Program-made: the position numbers and the translations under genes
Assembly: GCA_907164885.2 (NCBI GenBank)
Contig: OU015496.1
Span: forward strand, 107,474,322-107,538,321
Source: Dolomedes plantarius
Lineage: Eukaryota > Arthropoda > Arachnida > Araneae > Dolomedidae
Length of the DNA: 64,000 nucleotides
Direction: 5' to 3'
Notes under the pieces: model-generated
Told to the model about the DNA's origin: nothing
Seen by the model: only the letters and a program-made list of their open reading frames with translations
The model's database searches: none
In this document: positions 11,996 through 23,442 of the stretch, piece after piece
Layout of the letters: each line of letters starts with the position of its first letter
Numbering within the stretch: the first letter of the stretch is position 1

Positions 11996-13058
11996 TATAT
12001 TATCCATAATGTTAGCAACTACCTCACAAATTTTAAAATATAAACATTTACATAAATTCAATTTTTTAGAATTAATATTTTTGGGTGTAAAATTGTAAAT
12101 TTATCTCTGAACCGTTTTAAACATAAATCATCGTATTTCATCTGAGGCCTTTAACAACATTTTAATATGAGTGAAAAACTGCCTCAGCATTATTTACGAA
12201 GCAAATTTTTGAGTTTAAAAAAAAAAATTATTATTTAATGTACTACAAACTCATATCAATTTTTACGATGCAAAAGGCGTTGTTATTTACCGGTGAAAAA
12301 ATAATGGTAATTGTTATGAAATATTTCATCATATTGTCTATAACCGAACAAAATATTTGCTTATATTTTAGTTACGTTAGGATTTAAAATTTTAACAAAT
12401 ACCAAATGATTCTGCCGTTGTATTTAATTTCTGCAAAGTACGTTATACTTTAGGAAAGCAAAAATTTTACCCGAGCTGTTAAATTCAGTCCAAAAAATAA
12501 AATAACCGTTTCAACAGTAAGCAATATTTTACAACATTTATTGGATCATGCTGTAAATTAAAAACGATACCTCTTTTCTATGTAATTAGTATTTGAACCG
12601 TATATAACATTTATATTGTTTGGAATATATTTAATTTACAATTTGAAATTTAGTGCATTGTTTATTTCAAGAGATAAAAATTTCAGAGGCTAAAATTTTC
12701 TGTTGTAAAAATTATCTAAACAATGACTTTTAATCAAAGCGCGTCTAAAATTGTATATTTAATAAAAATGGATTAGGAAAGGATTAGCATATTTCCACTC
12801 TAGCATTTTCTAAAACAAAAATGGAAATGCTTTAATTTAAGAAGTGGGAAATAATTCAAATCAACCCTTTGTATTCAGATATGAAAAGTTTAGATTTTAG
12901 TTGAAATACTAGTAAATAAAATTTTATCTTACAAGTTATGGGAATAAGAGAATTTAAAAATTAAACGATTTATAACTCTTTTGCGTTTGATTTTCATTTA
13001 AATATTAAACGAACGCGAATACATTTCATTTTATTTGAAGATTCCGTTGCCACTTATT
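11996..13058. other. no feature recognised
   Basis: Very AT-rich, no coding or repeat structure supported. Confidence 0.5.
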
Positions 13059-13126
13059 GGTTAAATGGGCAAATGATTGGTATATGAATGGTTAAATGGG
13101 AAAATGATTGATATATGATTGGTTAA
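13059..13126. repeat. short tandem repeat, ~31-bp unit
   Basis: About two and a quarter copies of a unit containing TGGTTAAATGGGNAAATGAT and TGATATATGA. Confidence 0.75.
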
Positions 13127-13737
13127 AAATTTTAACGCTGACGCTGCCGGATTCTATGTGAACAGACCCTTATTCTGTATTCGTTAAGTTTTTTGCTTCG
13201 TAATTTTTAATATCCGTGTTATTGTTTAATGTGTACAAGTCCTATTTTCAACGTTAAATGTATGTAATAAATATTTTATTTTTCATATTTAAATTGTGAT
13301 AATGGGCTTGGGTTTCGTGGTATATAAAAATACTTTAATTCACTGCTAGCCAGTGATGACCACAAGCTGGTGACCCCTGCAAAGTTATGGATCATGTCCG
13401 TATTTCAAGAAAATTGAAAGTATTAAATTCAAGGGAATGCAGTTCTTCAAATAATACATTTCCCATCATTTAAAGCAGCAGTACTATGTATCTTTTGAGT
13501 TCATAGTAAGAAAAATATTTTATTCCTTTATTATATAGTATCACGTTATATCTGCCCTGAAGAAGACACGATTTCTGAGGAGGACCTCTGAATTAAAATT
13601 ACATTTTATTTGCATCATACGACGGTATCTCTCGAGTACCTCGGAGATTTCATTAGCTGAGTTTTATCCTGTCGGAAATTCAAGTAACGCAAGTTCTGTT
13701 TCCGTTTTTCATTGCGTAGTCCAATGACATAGCTTAA
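13127..13737. other. possible decayed LTR with primer-binding-like site; otherwise empty
   Basis: At about 13371 the word CTGGTGACCCC resembles the base run that follows the 5' LTR in many Ty3/gypsy elements. An AATAAA signal lies about 100 bp upstream (near 13267). No matching second LTR, gag-pol coding or target duplication is visible, so this is only a suggestion. Confidence 0.25.
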
Positions 13738-13805
13738 GGCTACTGTGTACTAACCCTATTGGATAATTTCTCTAATATTTACAGTTCCATAAATGAATGC
13801 GTCCA
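13738..13805. mobile_element. GGCTGCT-family MITE, truncated copy
   Basis: TTAA (13734-13737) is followed by GGCTACTGTGTACTAACC and then sequence matching the left end of copy 1. The right half is absent. Confidence 0.7.
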
Positions 13806-13937
13806 CTGTCCAAACTGCATAGTTGTGTGAGAACGCATAAATGAGTCCTTAGGCCCTGATGTAAGACATTTCGGAACGCATACATTGGTATCTAGTGGGG
13901 GAAAGACTCAATTCTAGTTGTTTTTTTTTTGCATATG

Positions 13938-13970
13938 AAAAGTGGGCATTTTAATAAAATGCCCACTTTT
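13938..13970. repeat. perfect 16-bp hairpin
   Basis: The arms AAAAGTGGGCATTTTA and TAAAATGCCCACTTTT are separated by one base. The function is unknown. Confidence 0.85.
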
Positions 13971-15112
13971 AAAATTCTGAAATTAAAAAAATTTTAAATC
14001 TGTACAAACTAAATTTTTCAGGCCAGTAAATTATTAATATCGATACATAATTTAAAAAAGATTTTAACTTAAAAGGATTTTTTGAAAGACTTGTGCAATG
14101 AATTTAAGCAGAAATTCATGTACAGAAAACATAACTGAAACATACACTTTTTTTAAATCTGTAATTGAAAAGAAACAAGGCGATGGAATTTCTCTTAACA
14201 TGAAGAGTGAAGATCTGCGAGTTCGACGTATGTACTGCGTTAGGTTAAATTGTAAACAGTCACGAGTCCATATTGAAAAGTCACATCCTGATCTGAATAG
14301 AGTACAAAGACAAGCTTAGGGGTAATGTACGGGGGGGGGGGGGGGCAGGGGAAGACCAAGGTCTCGGGCCCCAGCGTACTTAAGGTTCTTGATAGATCAT
14401 TACGATATGTTTTCAAAAATCATCCCTTTTTTTTTGTCATTTAAAATTGGAATCCATAGAAAATTTATTTATTTATTTTCGTTTTGGAGGGAGGTTGGGA
14501 ATACGCTCTAACATCCATTTCTCTGTCTGAATCAAAATGCCGTCATTTTTACCTTCAATTTGGATGATCCTCTATAACTGAAATAAACCGCTTAATATCG
14601 AAGTACATACAAATTAAATCAAGTAAAAAGCACTTGGTTGAAAAAAACTAAACATTCTCGATTATTGATCGGTCTCTAACTGCGGAGTTGACTACTATAT
14701 AACGCAATTTAATTTTCTCATATCCTCCATTTAATGAGTGGGTTTTAAATTTTAGTTTTATCCCATCATCCTGTTTCTTTGATTTGTATTGCTGATTCGA
14801 AGTATGCTATCCTTTTAAATAAGTAAATGCAATTTTTGTTCTGTAATGGGCTTAAATCTACTACGCTAACAATTGCATTTAATTTTTCTTGTGTTATATT
14901 ATTAAACTGCTGTAAGAAAGCCACATTAATTCTACACAAATAAGCCTCGAATAACGCTAAATATAATTTTCCCTCTTATCTGAGGAGAAAATATTATTCT
15001 TGACATCCAGCTAAATCCTGTTTCACGAACCAAATATTTCATAACAAATCATCATATTTTGTTAAAACACACACCCTAATGAATTCACAAAGTAAACGGG
15101 CTCGATTTCGAA
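13971..15112. other. no feature recognised; poly-G run
   Basis: Contains a run of about 15 G at 14331-14346. A 73-codon ATG ORF at 14098-14319 (plus) has unbiased composition and no recognisable domain, so I do not call it a gene. Confidence 0.5.
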
Positions 15113-15400
15113 GTCCCCAATTAGATTAATTACCTTTAAAATCCTCTTACTAACAAAAGCCGCGTCAAGTGATTTCTCATCTGGCGTAATGACAAAAGTG
15201 CTGACATAAATTATAACGACCCGAGAGTTTCTGCTTGTATCATTCTTTCTTACGTGTCAAGCGAGAAGAAAGTTTCGGAAGCAACATGGCGCAATAATTT
15301 ATGCCTGACAGCTCAATTTTCGAACGATATGGTAGTGGGAATGTGCCGGGCTAAGCAAGGAGATTGTTTCAGGGAAGATTGTGTCTTATTGACTTCCAGA
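15113..15400. repeat. unclassified diverged repeat (family G), copy 1
   Basis: Shares a collinear series of words with 19323-19640 and 29395-29700. They include TTAGATTAATTA, a TCATTCTTTCTTACGTG-like word, the best block GGAAGCAACATGGCGCAATA followed by ATTTATG and CTGACAGCT, and a TTTCGAACGA word. No open frame is shared between copies, there are no inverted ends and no tRNA boxes. Divergence is high, so the copies are old or under constraint only in the core. Confidence 0.6.
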
Positions 15401-15569
15401 TGAGCATGCTTCGTTTACATCAAATAAGAAGGGCAAATAAATGTTGCATTAAATTTTGAACTTTAGCGTGCTGGGGATTATTCGGGTGATATTGAATTTT
15501 ATTACAATGCATAACATGAATATACTAGAACTTAAAGACGCAGGTAAAGCTGCGCGAACTTTGTCTTAA

Positions 15570-16124
15570 GGCTGCTATGTACTAAGAAAAAAATCGTATT
15601 TCCCTTTTTCTCTTCTTGCAGACTCTTGTGGTGGGAGGAGTCCAGTTGACAGTTCGAGAATTCCACCCCCCTTAGGACTGACATTTTGAGGGTTTGCACT
15701 GGCTCTCTCTCTCTATAGGGGGGGGGGTTGAGCGCTACCCCCAAATTTTTTATTTAAAATATATCTTTGTCAACTATTTACAGGTACATAAATGGTGATA
15801 ATCAAATAAAATTGGTATTGTAAGATAGCCTGAACTTTTCTGCAAAGCGCTATAGTATTCATTTTATAAATTTCGTCCACCGAAGGAATTTATGAGCGTT
15901 TAAAACACACTATACCAGATTTTTTCTCGAATAATTTAAATTTTAAAATATTAATTGCATTTAAAAAAAACGAAAAATGTACACAAATGTAAAATTTCTT
16001 TCTCTATGACGGAGTACAATATTTTTTTTAAATCTTTATTTCCAAGTCGGCAATCCATGGACAAATTTTCTCCATAGGTTAACATTGAGGTGAGCGAATC
16101 CAATGGGGTTAGTACATAGCAGCC
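15570..16124. mobile_element. GGCTGCT-family MITE, copy 2 (chimeric left end)
   Basis: Flanked by TTAA on both sides (15566-15569 and 16125-16128, each within CTTAAG). The right ~365 bp matches copy 1, including the GATTCGCTCACCTCAATG inverted-repeat arm. The left ~165 bp is instead the reverse complement of the separate 168-bp element at 17587-17754, with which it shares only the outermost 16 bp (GGCTGCTATGTACTAA). A run of G at 15719-15728 marks the region of the switch. It is non-coding. Confidence 0.8.
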
Positions 16125-16128
16125 TTAA

Positions 16129-16457
16129 GGAATCGCCCAACAGCTTTTAATGAGAATACACGATCTCATACAAATGCTGGATTAGAAATGGTACTACACC
16201 GGAATAACGGTTGAGTTAAAGATGCATGGTACCTTAGAACTCATCGTTAATTCGTCCCAGAAGGCTTGGCGAGTACCGAACAAATTTTTCCCGTAAAGCG
16301 TAATGTAAATGGAATTAATTTGTTCTGAAAACCAGGAATTTCACATTTTAAGAAGAATTTTTTATACAAAATCTTTAAACTATACAGACATAACTTAAAA
16401 CAAAAATTAACTAAAATGAAATAAAATTTATAATAAACTCAGCCTGTACTGAAAGGA
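16129..16457. other. no feature recognised
   Basis: Unremarkable AT-rich sequence between two repeats. Confidence 0.5.
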
Positions 16458-16820
16458 GTTGTTGTTTATGCCACTTGACCAACAGCAACATCAGATCAAG
16501 TCCCGAAGGCTATTCCCGAAGGCGAAAAATGTGCGGCTTCTGTTCTGACTGGCACCACAAAAAGGTCGGAGTCCGACTTGGCCAAAGGACACAGTCCCGT
16601 AATTTTGAACCGAGTCAAGTGACGAGACCAGAGCACTTGACCCCGCACCCCCAGAGGTAAATTTGAGAACTTGGAGGACATTGCAGCCACGACAGATTTT
16701 ACGTGCACCAGTTGCCATTGGTGTACACGGCAGTGGAATTTTGTCTGCGATGAGCATCGAACCAGTGACTTTGAGATCACTAGCCCGCTGCCCTTGTCAA
16801 CTGAGCCACTGCGCCCGCAT
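16458..16820 (-). mobile_element. SINE family 2, most complete copy
   Basis: Read on the minus strand it starts with a tRNA-like head (GCGGGCGCAGTGGCTCAGTT, A box) and the B-box-like GGTTCGATGC near 16750. A body of about 250 bp follows, and an (AAC)n-type tail that appears on the plus strand as GTTGTTGTTT at 16458. The flanks CTGAAAGGAG (left) and TTGAAAGTAG (right) look like a slightly decayed target duplication. Fragments are at 11716, 26734 and 36527. Confidence 0.88.
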
Positions 16821-16837
16821 TGAAAGTAGTTGATTGC

Positions 16838-17290
16838 CTAATGTGATAGTGACAAAGTAGAGGAGGAGGGATTAATGGTTGGAAGGAGAATCTCTACCTC
16901 CAATAAAACATCAGGCGCTTGCACAGGGATTCTTTTTCTTTTCTGTCTGATAGCATTACCGATCCCTGTTGTGAACTCAGATAGAAGAAGTTTTACTACA
17001 AACCTATTAAGAGAAACCTCCTTCTGCCTACGTTTCCTAATGTTTGTAAAGCGAGACATTTATAAACCAGTCCACATTTCTGCTTGCTTGAGCTTTGTCA
17101 GGGTGATACTTTTGAACAAAAGTTTGTATTACAAGCCATTTAGAAAACATTTCACATGTGCGGCGAGCAAACGTCGAGTATCGAAGCAAATTTATTTCTC
17201 GTCGAAATGCGAGAGTACCGAATTCGGCAAGTATTAAAAGCCTAGGTATGACTGTATATGTTTCCACTAATAGTTCAAAATTCAGCAAAA
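16838..17290 (-). pseudogene. possible piggyBac transposase C-terminal fragment
   Basis: The minus strand gives RNVDWFINVSLYKH, and then after a one-base shift NIRKRRQKEVSLNRF, a hydrophobic helix, and a basic Lys/Arg run. piggyBac transposases end their catalytic domain with an 'N-x-(W/F)-x-L-Y-K' strand followed by a short helix of this kind, which is why I suggest it. The catalytic aspartates and the Cys-rich tail are not seen. The alternative is a chance ORF pair. No TTAA-flanked termini were found around it. Confidence 0.35.
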
Positions 17291-17586
17291 TTAGACAAAT
17301 TCAGAGACTAAAAGTTCTCATTTAATTGGTTTGTCAGTTGAAAAGTACATTTAAGAAATTATTAATATTTGAAAAAAAAATTAAGGTAGATAATTACTTG
17401 ACATAGTAGTTCATCAATACTAATGATCAGCCATTTTTTTTCCTCGCAGTATTTATCTAACCCCAGATTAGCAAATATTTATTTTTGATTTGTGTTTTTA
17501 GCACAGGAAGGTGTTGTTGAAATAAAAAAACACGTTATAGAAAATTTAACTTTTTCTTACAAGGATAGTTTTTTACAAAGCATTAA

Positions 17587-17754
17587 GACGGCTATCTCTT
17601 AACCCCCTATAGAGAGAGAGCCATTACAATCCCTCAAAATGTCAATCCTGAGGGGGGTGGATTTCTCGAACTATCAACTGGACTCCTCCTACCACAAGAA
17701 TCTGCAAGAAGCGGAAAACAGAAATACGATTTTTTTTCTTAGTACATAGCAGCC
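17587..17754. mobile_element. 168-bp TTAA-flanked MITE
   Basis: Flanked by TTAA at 17583-17586 and 17755-17758. The right inverted end (complement GGCTGCTATGTACTAAG) and left end GACGGCTATCTCTTAA are about 75% complementary. The whole element is the reverse complement of 15570-15735, including the AGAGAGAG block and CTCAAAATGTCAATCCT. Confidence 0.8.
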
Positions 17755-17758
17755 TTAA

Positions 17759-18073
17759 GGTCTACCACTACAAAATTAAAATTGTGTTAAAATAAAGTTA
17801 CACTAAAAGAGGAGGAGTTTTGAAAATCACCAGCAAATCTTACAAAGATCTACTTTCAAATGCCGATGAAATTATAATAAAAAAATACATTAGAAAAATA
17901 CCGACGGTAAAGTTCCCTGTACATTACCTTTGGGATAGACCCACTTCCCAAAACTTCATAATCTTTTGTCTGATTTCCATGTAGATATATTCAGACGAAG
18001 TAAACAATATTTTGGAGACGAGTTTTGGAACTATGTTAAGGACTAATGATTACAGTAGTTACTGGCCCCTATA
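17759..18073. other. no feature recognised
   Basis: Short AT-rich gap between two transposons. Confidence 0.5.
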
Positions 18074-19124
18074 CAGGGTGTTTTCGAATTCGACCGACAA
18101 ATTCAGAGGGGTGAGAGTAGGCATCAAGACGAGCAATAATCACAGGAATGTGTGACCGGAAACGCAAACCTGATCATCTAGAGAATAAACAATGATGCAG
18201 AAAAGAAGAGTCAACATTTCTGCATCTTTGTTTGTCCTCTAGCTGATGAGGTTCTCGTTTCCGGTCATACATTCCTTTGTGATTCTGTTTTGTTTTTGAG
18301 TTTTCTACTTCCACCAGAAAAATGCCATATTTCCGGCCATCCAGTGGGGTTGGTAAGAGGTATGTGCTATGAAAACATCAACTTAAAACTAGTTCCGGAA
18401 CATCCGATTTAAAACTAGACGGAAATGGTTTGCTTTGCTCCTGATCGCTCAATTAAAAGCGGCGGCGCGGCAATGAATGCGCGTGCATGGACAGGTTTCA
18501 GAGCTTCTTACAAAGTTTTATAAAAAAACGTTAGCAACAAAAAAGATGTGGCGAAATTTGAATTTTCTTGCTGAAGAACTTTATGTGGAGTCAGTCTTCG
18601 AATTTTCTTTGGCGAGAGTGTCCATTGATGTTCTTATAAAGAAGGCTTTCTGAAGCACGTGGTTGCACGTGTACCACAAAGGAAATGTAATTTATCTGGC
18701 GAAGGGTTTTACGAAGAAGTGAATCGAGCTTATGTAAGCCAAGTTCCTGCGCATGTGTTTGACAGATTTGTACAAATGTGGAATTGACCAATGTAATGGA
18801 ATCAAGACATCCTAATGTTTCTTGGTCTTTTGAGGAAGAATTGTGATGTCCACGTGCAAATAATTTGTGTGCTCTCCTAGCTTAAGTCTTAAATGAAGTG
18901 TGGTAAATGAATTCTATTTTTATTCTTTTATTTTTAATGCAATGTGCTGATCTTTTATAATCACGGCCACAACTATAATCCTTAACAGTATGGTCCGATT
19001 TAGTAAACAACGCCCTCCAGCGTCAGGTTTGCGTTTCCGGTCATACATTCCTATGTGATTATTGCTCGTCTTGATGCATACTATCACACCTCTGAATTTG
19101 TCGGTCGAATTCGGCAGCACCCTG
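18074..19124. mobile_element. mariner-like element with ~100-bp inverted repeats, no transposase
   Basis: TA duplications (18072-18073, 19125-19126) flank CAGGGTGTTTTCGAATTCGA on the left and the complement of CAGGGTGCTGCCGAATTCGA on the right. The arms stay >85% alike through GCATCAAGACGAGCAATAAT and GACCGGAAACGCAAACCTGA. Just inside the left arm a second foldback (about 18145-18290) repeats part of the arm in inverse orientation. The middle contains frames with stops only. CAGGGTG ends and TA targets fit the Tc1/mariner superfamily. It is probably an internally deleted derivative. Confidence 0.85.
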
Positions 19125-19322
19125 TATGTTCTATTGTTATAACTTAAAGACCGGTCAAATATTAGTAACGTAATTGCCCGTATCCTTTCTTAGAGAAATA
19201 CAATGATTTCTAACCGACAGAAAAGCTAAAACAAGTTATATATCCCATTACCATTCTCCTGCTTATTCACTACAAGTTAAGGAATTTCTAACGGAACGTT
19301 AGTTTAGTTATGTACGAGATTT

Positions 19323-19640
19323 TGATTACTCTCGCTGGATTAGATTAATTAGGGTCAATAACCTTTTAATACAAAAGTCTCAGCCTCACGTCATTTCTCT
19401 TGCGACATGGTCTAGACATAAATTTAACGTCCGAGATGCCTCTGCGACATCATTCTTCCTTACGTGCCAACGGAGGTAGAAAGTGTTGAAGCAAAATGGG
19501 GCCGTAATTTATGGGTGACAGCTTACTTTACGAATGACGAGGTGTTGGAAATAAATCAAAGGTCCGGAACAGAGCAGGGGAAGCCGAAAGGGGATATTTA
19601 ACTAATTGATTCAAAAATCGGTATGCTTTCGATTCCAATG
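19323..19640. repeat. unclassified diverged repeat (family G), copy 2
   Basis: Collinear with copies 1 and 3. The best block is TGAAGCAAAATGGGGCCGTA followed by ATTTATGGGTGACAGCT, preceded by CATCATTCTTCCTTACGTGC and an AACGTCCGAGATGCCTCTGC word also present in copy 3 as AACGTCCCAGCTACGTCTGG. Confidence 0.6.
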
Positions 19641-20191
<551 letters not shown>

Positions 20192-20823
20192 AATATATAA
20201 AAATGAATGTTTGTATCTCTGTAATTGTATAGAAATCCACAGTTTAGGAGCAACGATCGTGAAATTTTACATACAGACGTCTTTAAAAACAGCCGAGGGT
20301 CTGAAGAACTTCAAAAATCGAAATTAATTACCGTTGATTTTTAATTAATAAAAAACCAACAATTTGTAAGCTGTTACACTTTGTGGAATCACCCCTCTGA
20401 ATATGGCGTCCACGTTAGGGATAGCGGGCAAACAGCGAGCGAAAAGATAAAAATAAATAAATCAAAAAGTTTCAAGTTATAAATTAAACCAGAATAATAA
20501 ATGAAAATAATAATCTTTCAAGTCAGATTTTATACTCTAAAATAAATCGGATCCAACGGCATATTGACACTCTCACACGCGATGGAAAATTCGAATCAAC
20601 CACGCTAAGTGTCACGATCTTTTTTAATCGCTACTGCAATCCCCCTAGCTTATGACTTTATGTCTATTGAAGAGTTAAAGACTATGCTTCTATCCTGCTA
20701 ACTTATTTCTCACTTTAAACTCTTCTTACTCCATAAATGTATGTATATTCACCAACCCATAGCAATTTTCCAAAAAACTCATTGCGTATATTTTTTACTT
20801 TACTCACCAATTTTGTGTATAAT

Positions 20824-20892
20824 CGTGGCGTAGTCGTTAAAACGCTTCATTTGGTACCCCGTAAGACTCGGGTTCGAGTACGAGATCGTGCA
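20824..20892 (+). other. tRNA-like sequence inside Helitron A
   Basis: An A-box-like TGGCGTAGTCGT and a B-box-like GGTTCGAGTAC are 45 bp apart. The acceptor stem does not pair, so this is a tRNA-derived relic rather than a gene. Confidence 0.4.
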
Positions 20893-21540
20893 AATTTTGC
20901 TAAACCTGTATTTTCAGCTTTTTTATGAAGGCTTTTTTATTTCAGTTTTTATTTTATTATTTTTTTAATTATTATCTTTATTTTATTTTATTATTTTTTA
21001 AACTATTATTTTTATTTTATTTTATTATTTTTTTTAATTATTTATTTTTTTTTCAGCTTTTTTATGATGAAAGACCGAATATAGCTGAAATCTGAGGAGT
21101 TTATTATACACTTATATATTTTTAATGTTGGTTTTCATATTATTAATGTGTATAACATTTCGTATGCTTTTTTTCTATGTTATTTATACTGTGTTTAGTT
21201 TTTTAATGGATTTTGGTAGGTTTATTATAAATTTATATATTTTATGTTTAACTTTCCAGGATTTTTTGCTCCACTGATAAAGGCTAAATCTTTTCTATGT
21301 TATTTATACTGTGTTTAGTTTTAAAATTGATTTTGATTAACAAACATTCATCAATAATTTATTGCTAACAATTAGGATAACTAACAATTTTTGAAGGATG
21401 CGATTTTCGATTCACAGATGTGCAATAGATGGCGCCACTATTTTAAACTTTTAGTATTCTATAAACCAACACCTCCTAAACGTGTTCCTAAACGAACGGT
21501 ACATTCAAATTAAATACAATGTCACTGTATGCAATTAATG

Positions 21541-21659
<119 letters not shown>

Positions 21660-21992
21660 AATACGACGATCAATGTATACGATGGATGTAAAAAAAACAA
21701 AAAAATATATTAATAAAAAAATCGTAAGGGATATTTTTATAGACAAAATAATGTAGAAGAAATATTCAAATTAAATCTCATAGGACATACTAAAGAATAT
21801 AGTACAGTTAATGTAGTACAATTTGAGGAACATATCTTTTACATTATTTTAATATTTTTTTTAATAATGTCCAATCGTCTGCTGCATTAGCAAGAAAAAA
21901 AGTATTTTTTTGCCTATTTCGTTGTTATGTGAAGATAAATTTATTTAAAGTAACAAAAAAAGAAATCACGTGATCAGCGTTTAATAAATTAA

Positions 21993-23442
21993 CCTTTTAC
22001 ATGCCAATGTTTCTTTTTTGGAACACCATGTTTAATATTTTTTAAAAAATAAACTGTGATATCTGTCAGTTTGAAAAAATTACCGTATATTATAGAAGGC
22101 ATGACTGATTTTTTGACTTTTTTTTTTCAAATATGAATATTTTAGCGTAGAAAAATTTCTAAAAATCAGCTTTTTTCACAATTTTTACAGTACGTAAGAA
22201 AAAAAATTCTATAAAATTCCTAAAAATTCAAATCCACCCAAAAATTTCCCCATCGTACTTGCAAAGGACAAGTTTAACGAGTTAATAAAATAAATTAAAA
22301 TAATAACAAGAAATATTTCCTCAAGACTGCGTAAAATGCAATGTTCCAAAAAAGGAACATTGGCATGTAACGATATACAAAAGCAGTGATATCACACGTG
22401 ATCAGTGATTCTGCCGTCAATCAGTGATTCTGCCGTCTGATTTCTTAGAAAATTCAGCCGAACTTACAAAGCTGTATGCCCTACAAAAAGGAGACTCTTT
22501 AGGCGTCGACGCAAATGACATTCGGCAGTTTCTTGGTTTACTGTTGTTTAGTGGCTACCACTCAGTACCTGATGAAAATACATATTGGAGCTCTCAGGAA
22601 GATTTGCATATCCTAATTGTTAACAATACAATGCCCAGAAATAAATTTCGGATGTTAAAAAAGTATTTCCACATTGTTGATAATAGTAAATTGGAACCAG
22701 GCGATAAATTAGGGAAAATTTTTCCCTTTTATACAGAGGTTGGAAAAAATTTTCGTCAATTTGGATTTTTTCATGAAAATATGAGTATCGATGAATCCAT
22801 GGTTCCGTGTTATGGACATCGTTCGGCTAAGGTGTTCATACGTGGAAAGCCAATTCGCTTTGGTTTCAAAGTTTGGATGATCTGCTCAGCAAATGGTTAT
22901 CCTTATGCTATGTCTATCTACGGTGGAAAAAGTTCAAAAAATGAAAATTTGCCACTTGGATCAAAAGTTGTCTCCGAACTATTATCTTTTATTGACAATC
23001 CAGAGAAACGCAAAATATTTTTCGATAACTTTTTTTACATCGTACAGTCTGCTGACAGATTTATCTAACAAAGGCTTTAAGGCAATCGGCACAGTACGAG
23101 ATTCCAGGACGGGACAATGTTCTCTTAAAACAGCAAAAGAAATATCGAAATTTCAACGTGGAGAGTTTGATTACCGATGCGATGGAGAAGTTTATATGTG
23201 CCATTGGAACGATAGTTTTGTTGTAACTATTACATCAAATTTTATCACTCACGAACCATTAGGAAGAGCAAAAAGATATGTCCGAGCTAAAATAAAAGTT
23301 GATTTTCCTTAACCTTACATTATAAAATTATATAATAAAGGAATGAGTGAAGTACACCTGTTGGACCGACTTCCTGGAAGTTATCGAGCAAAGTTACGCA
23401 GCAAAATATGGTACTTTATTCCTTGATGTGGCATGTAAAAGG
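21993..23442 (+). mobile_element. piggyBac element, 1450 bp, complete ends, defective
   Basis: It is bounded by TTAA at 21989-21992 and 23443-23446. The termini CCTTTTACATGCCA and TGGCATGTAAAAGG are perfect 14-bp inverted repeats. The target is certain because sister Helitron B copies carry the single uninterrupted TTAA. Inside, 22343-22371 is an inverted near-copy (one mismatch in about 28) of the left terminus, and both include the palindrome TGTTCC-A6-GGAACA (left copy with one change). A 19-bp tandem duplication (ATCAGTGATTCTGCCGTCA) lies at 22401-22438. The transposase lacks its N-terminal part and is frameshifted. Confidence 0.93.
22424..23426 (+). pseudogene. piggyBac transposase, catalytic domain, N-truncated and frameshifted
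   Basis: The DDE_Tnp_1_7-type catalytic domain is clear. It runs NDIRQFLGLLLFSGYHSVP near the start, then MSIDESMVPCYGHRS with the first catalytic Asp (codon at 22790-22792), then FFDNFF with the second (23024-23026). After a frameshift come GTVRDSRTGQC, FDYRCDGEVYM and HWNDSFVVTITSN with the third Asp (~23208), and finally an LLDRLPGSYRAKLRSK helix. The shift is explained by one extra T in a run of seven at 23030-23036. A TAA at 23310-23312 stands where a Gln codon is expected, and the frame closes at 23424-23426. No ATG lies upstream; the acidic N-terminus and the Cys-rich C-terminus are absent. It is dead but relatively young. Confidence 0.95.

Noticed and set aside
14098..14319. 73-codon ATG ORF in a quiet region
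   Set aside because: It could be a small gene, but nothing beyond an open frame supports it.
16875..17237. 120-codon plus-strand ORF with a hydrophobic start
   Set aside because: It lies opposite a more protein-like minus-strand piece and has no recognisable family. The hydrophobic run is not convincing as a signal peptide.
22424..22440. True translation start of the piggyBac transposase
   Set aside because: The open frame begins with GTG after an in-frame TGA, with no ATG. It is a truncation, not a eukaryotic start.
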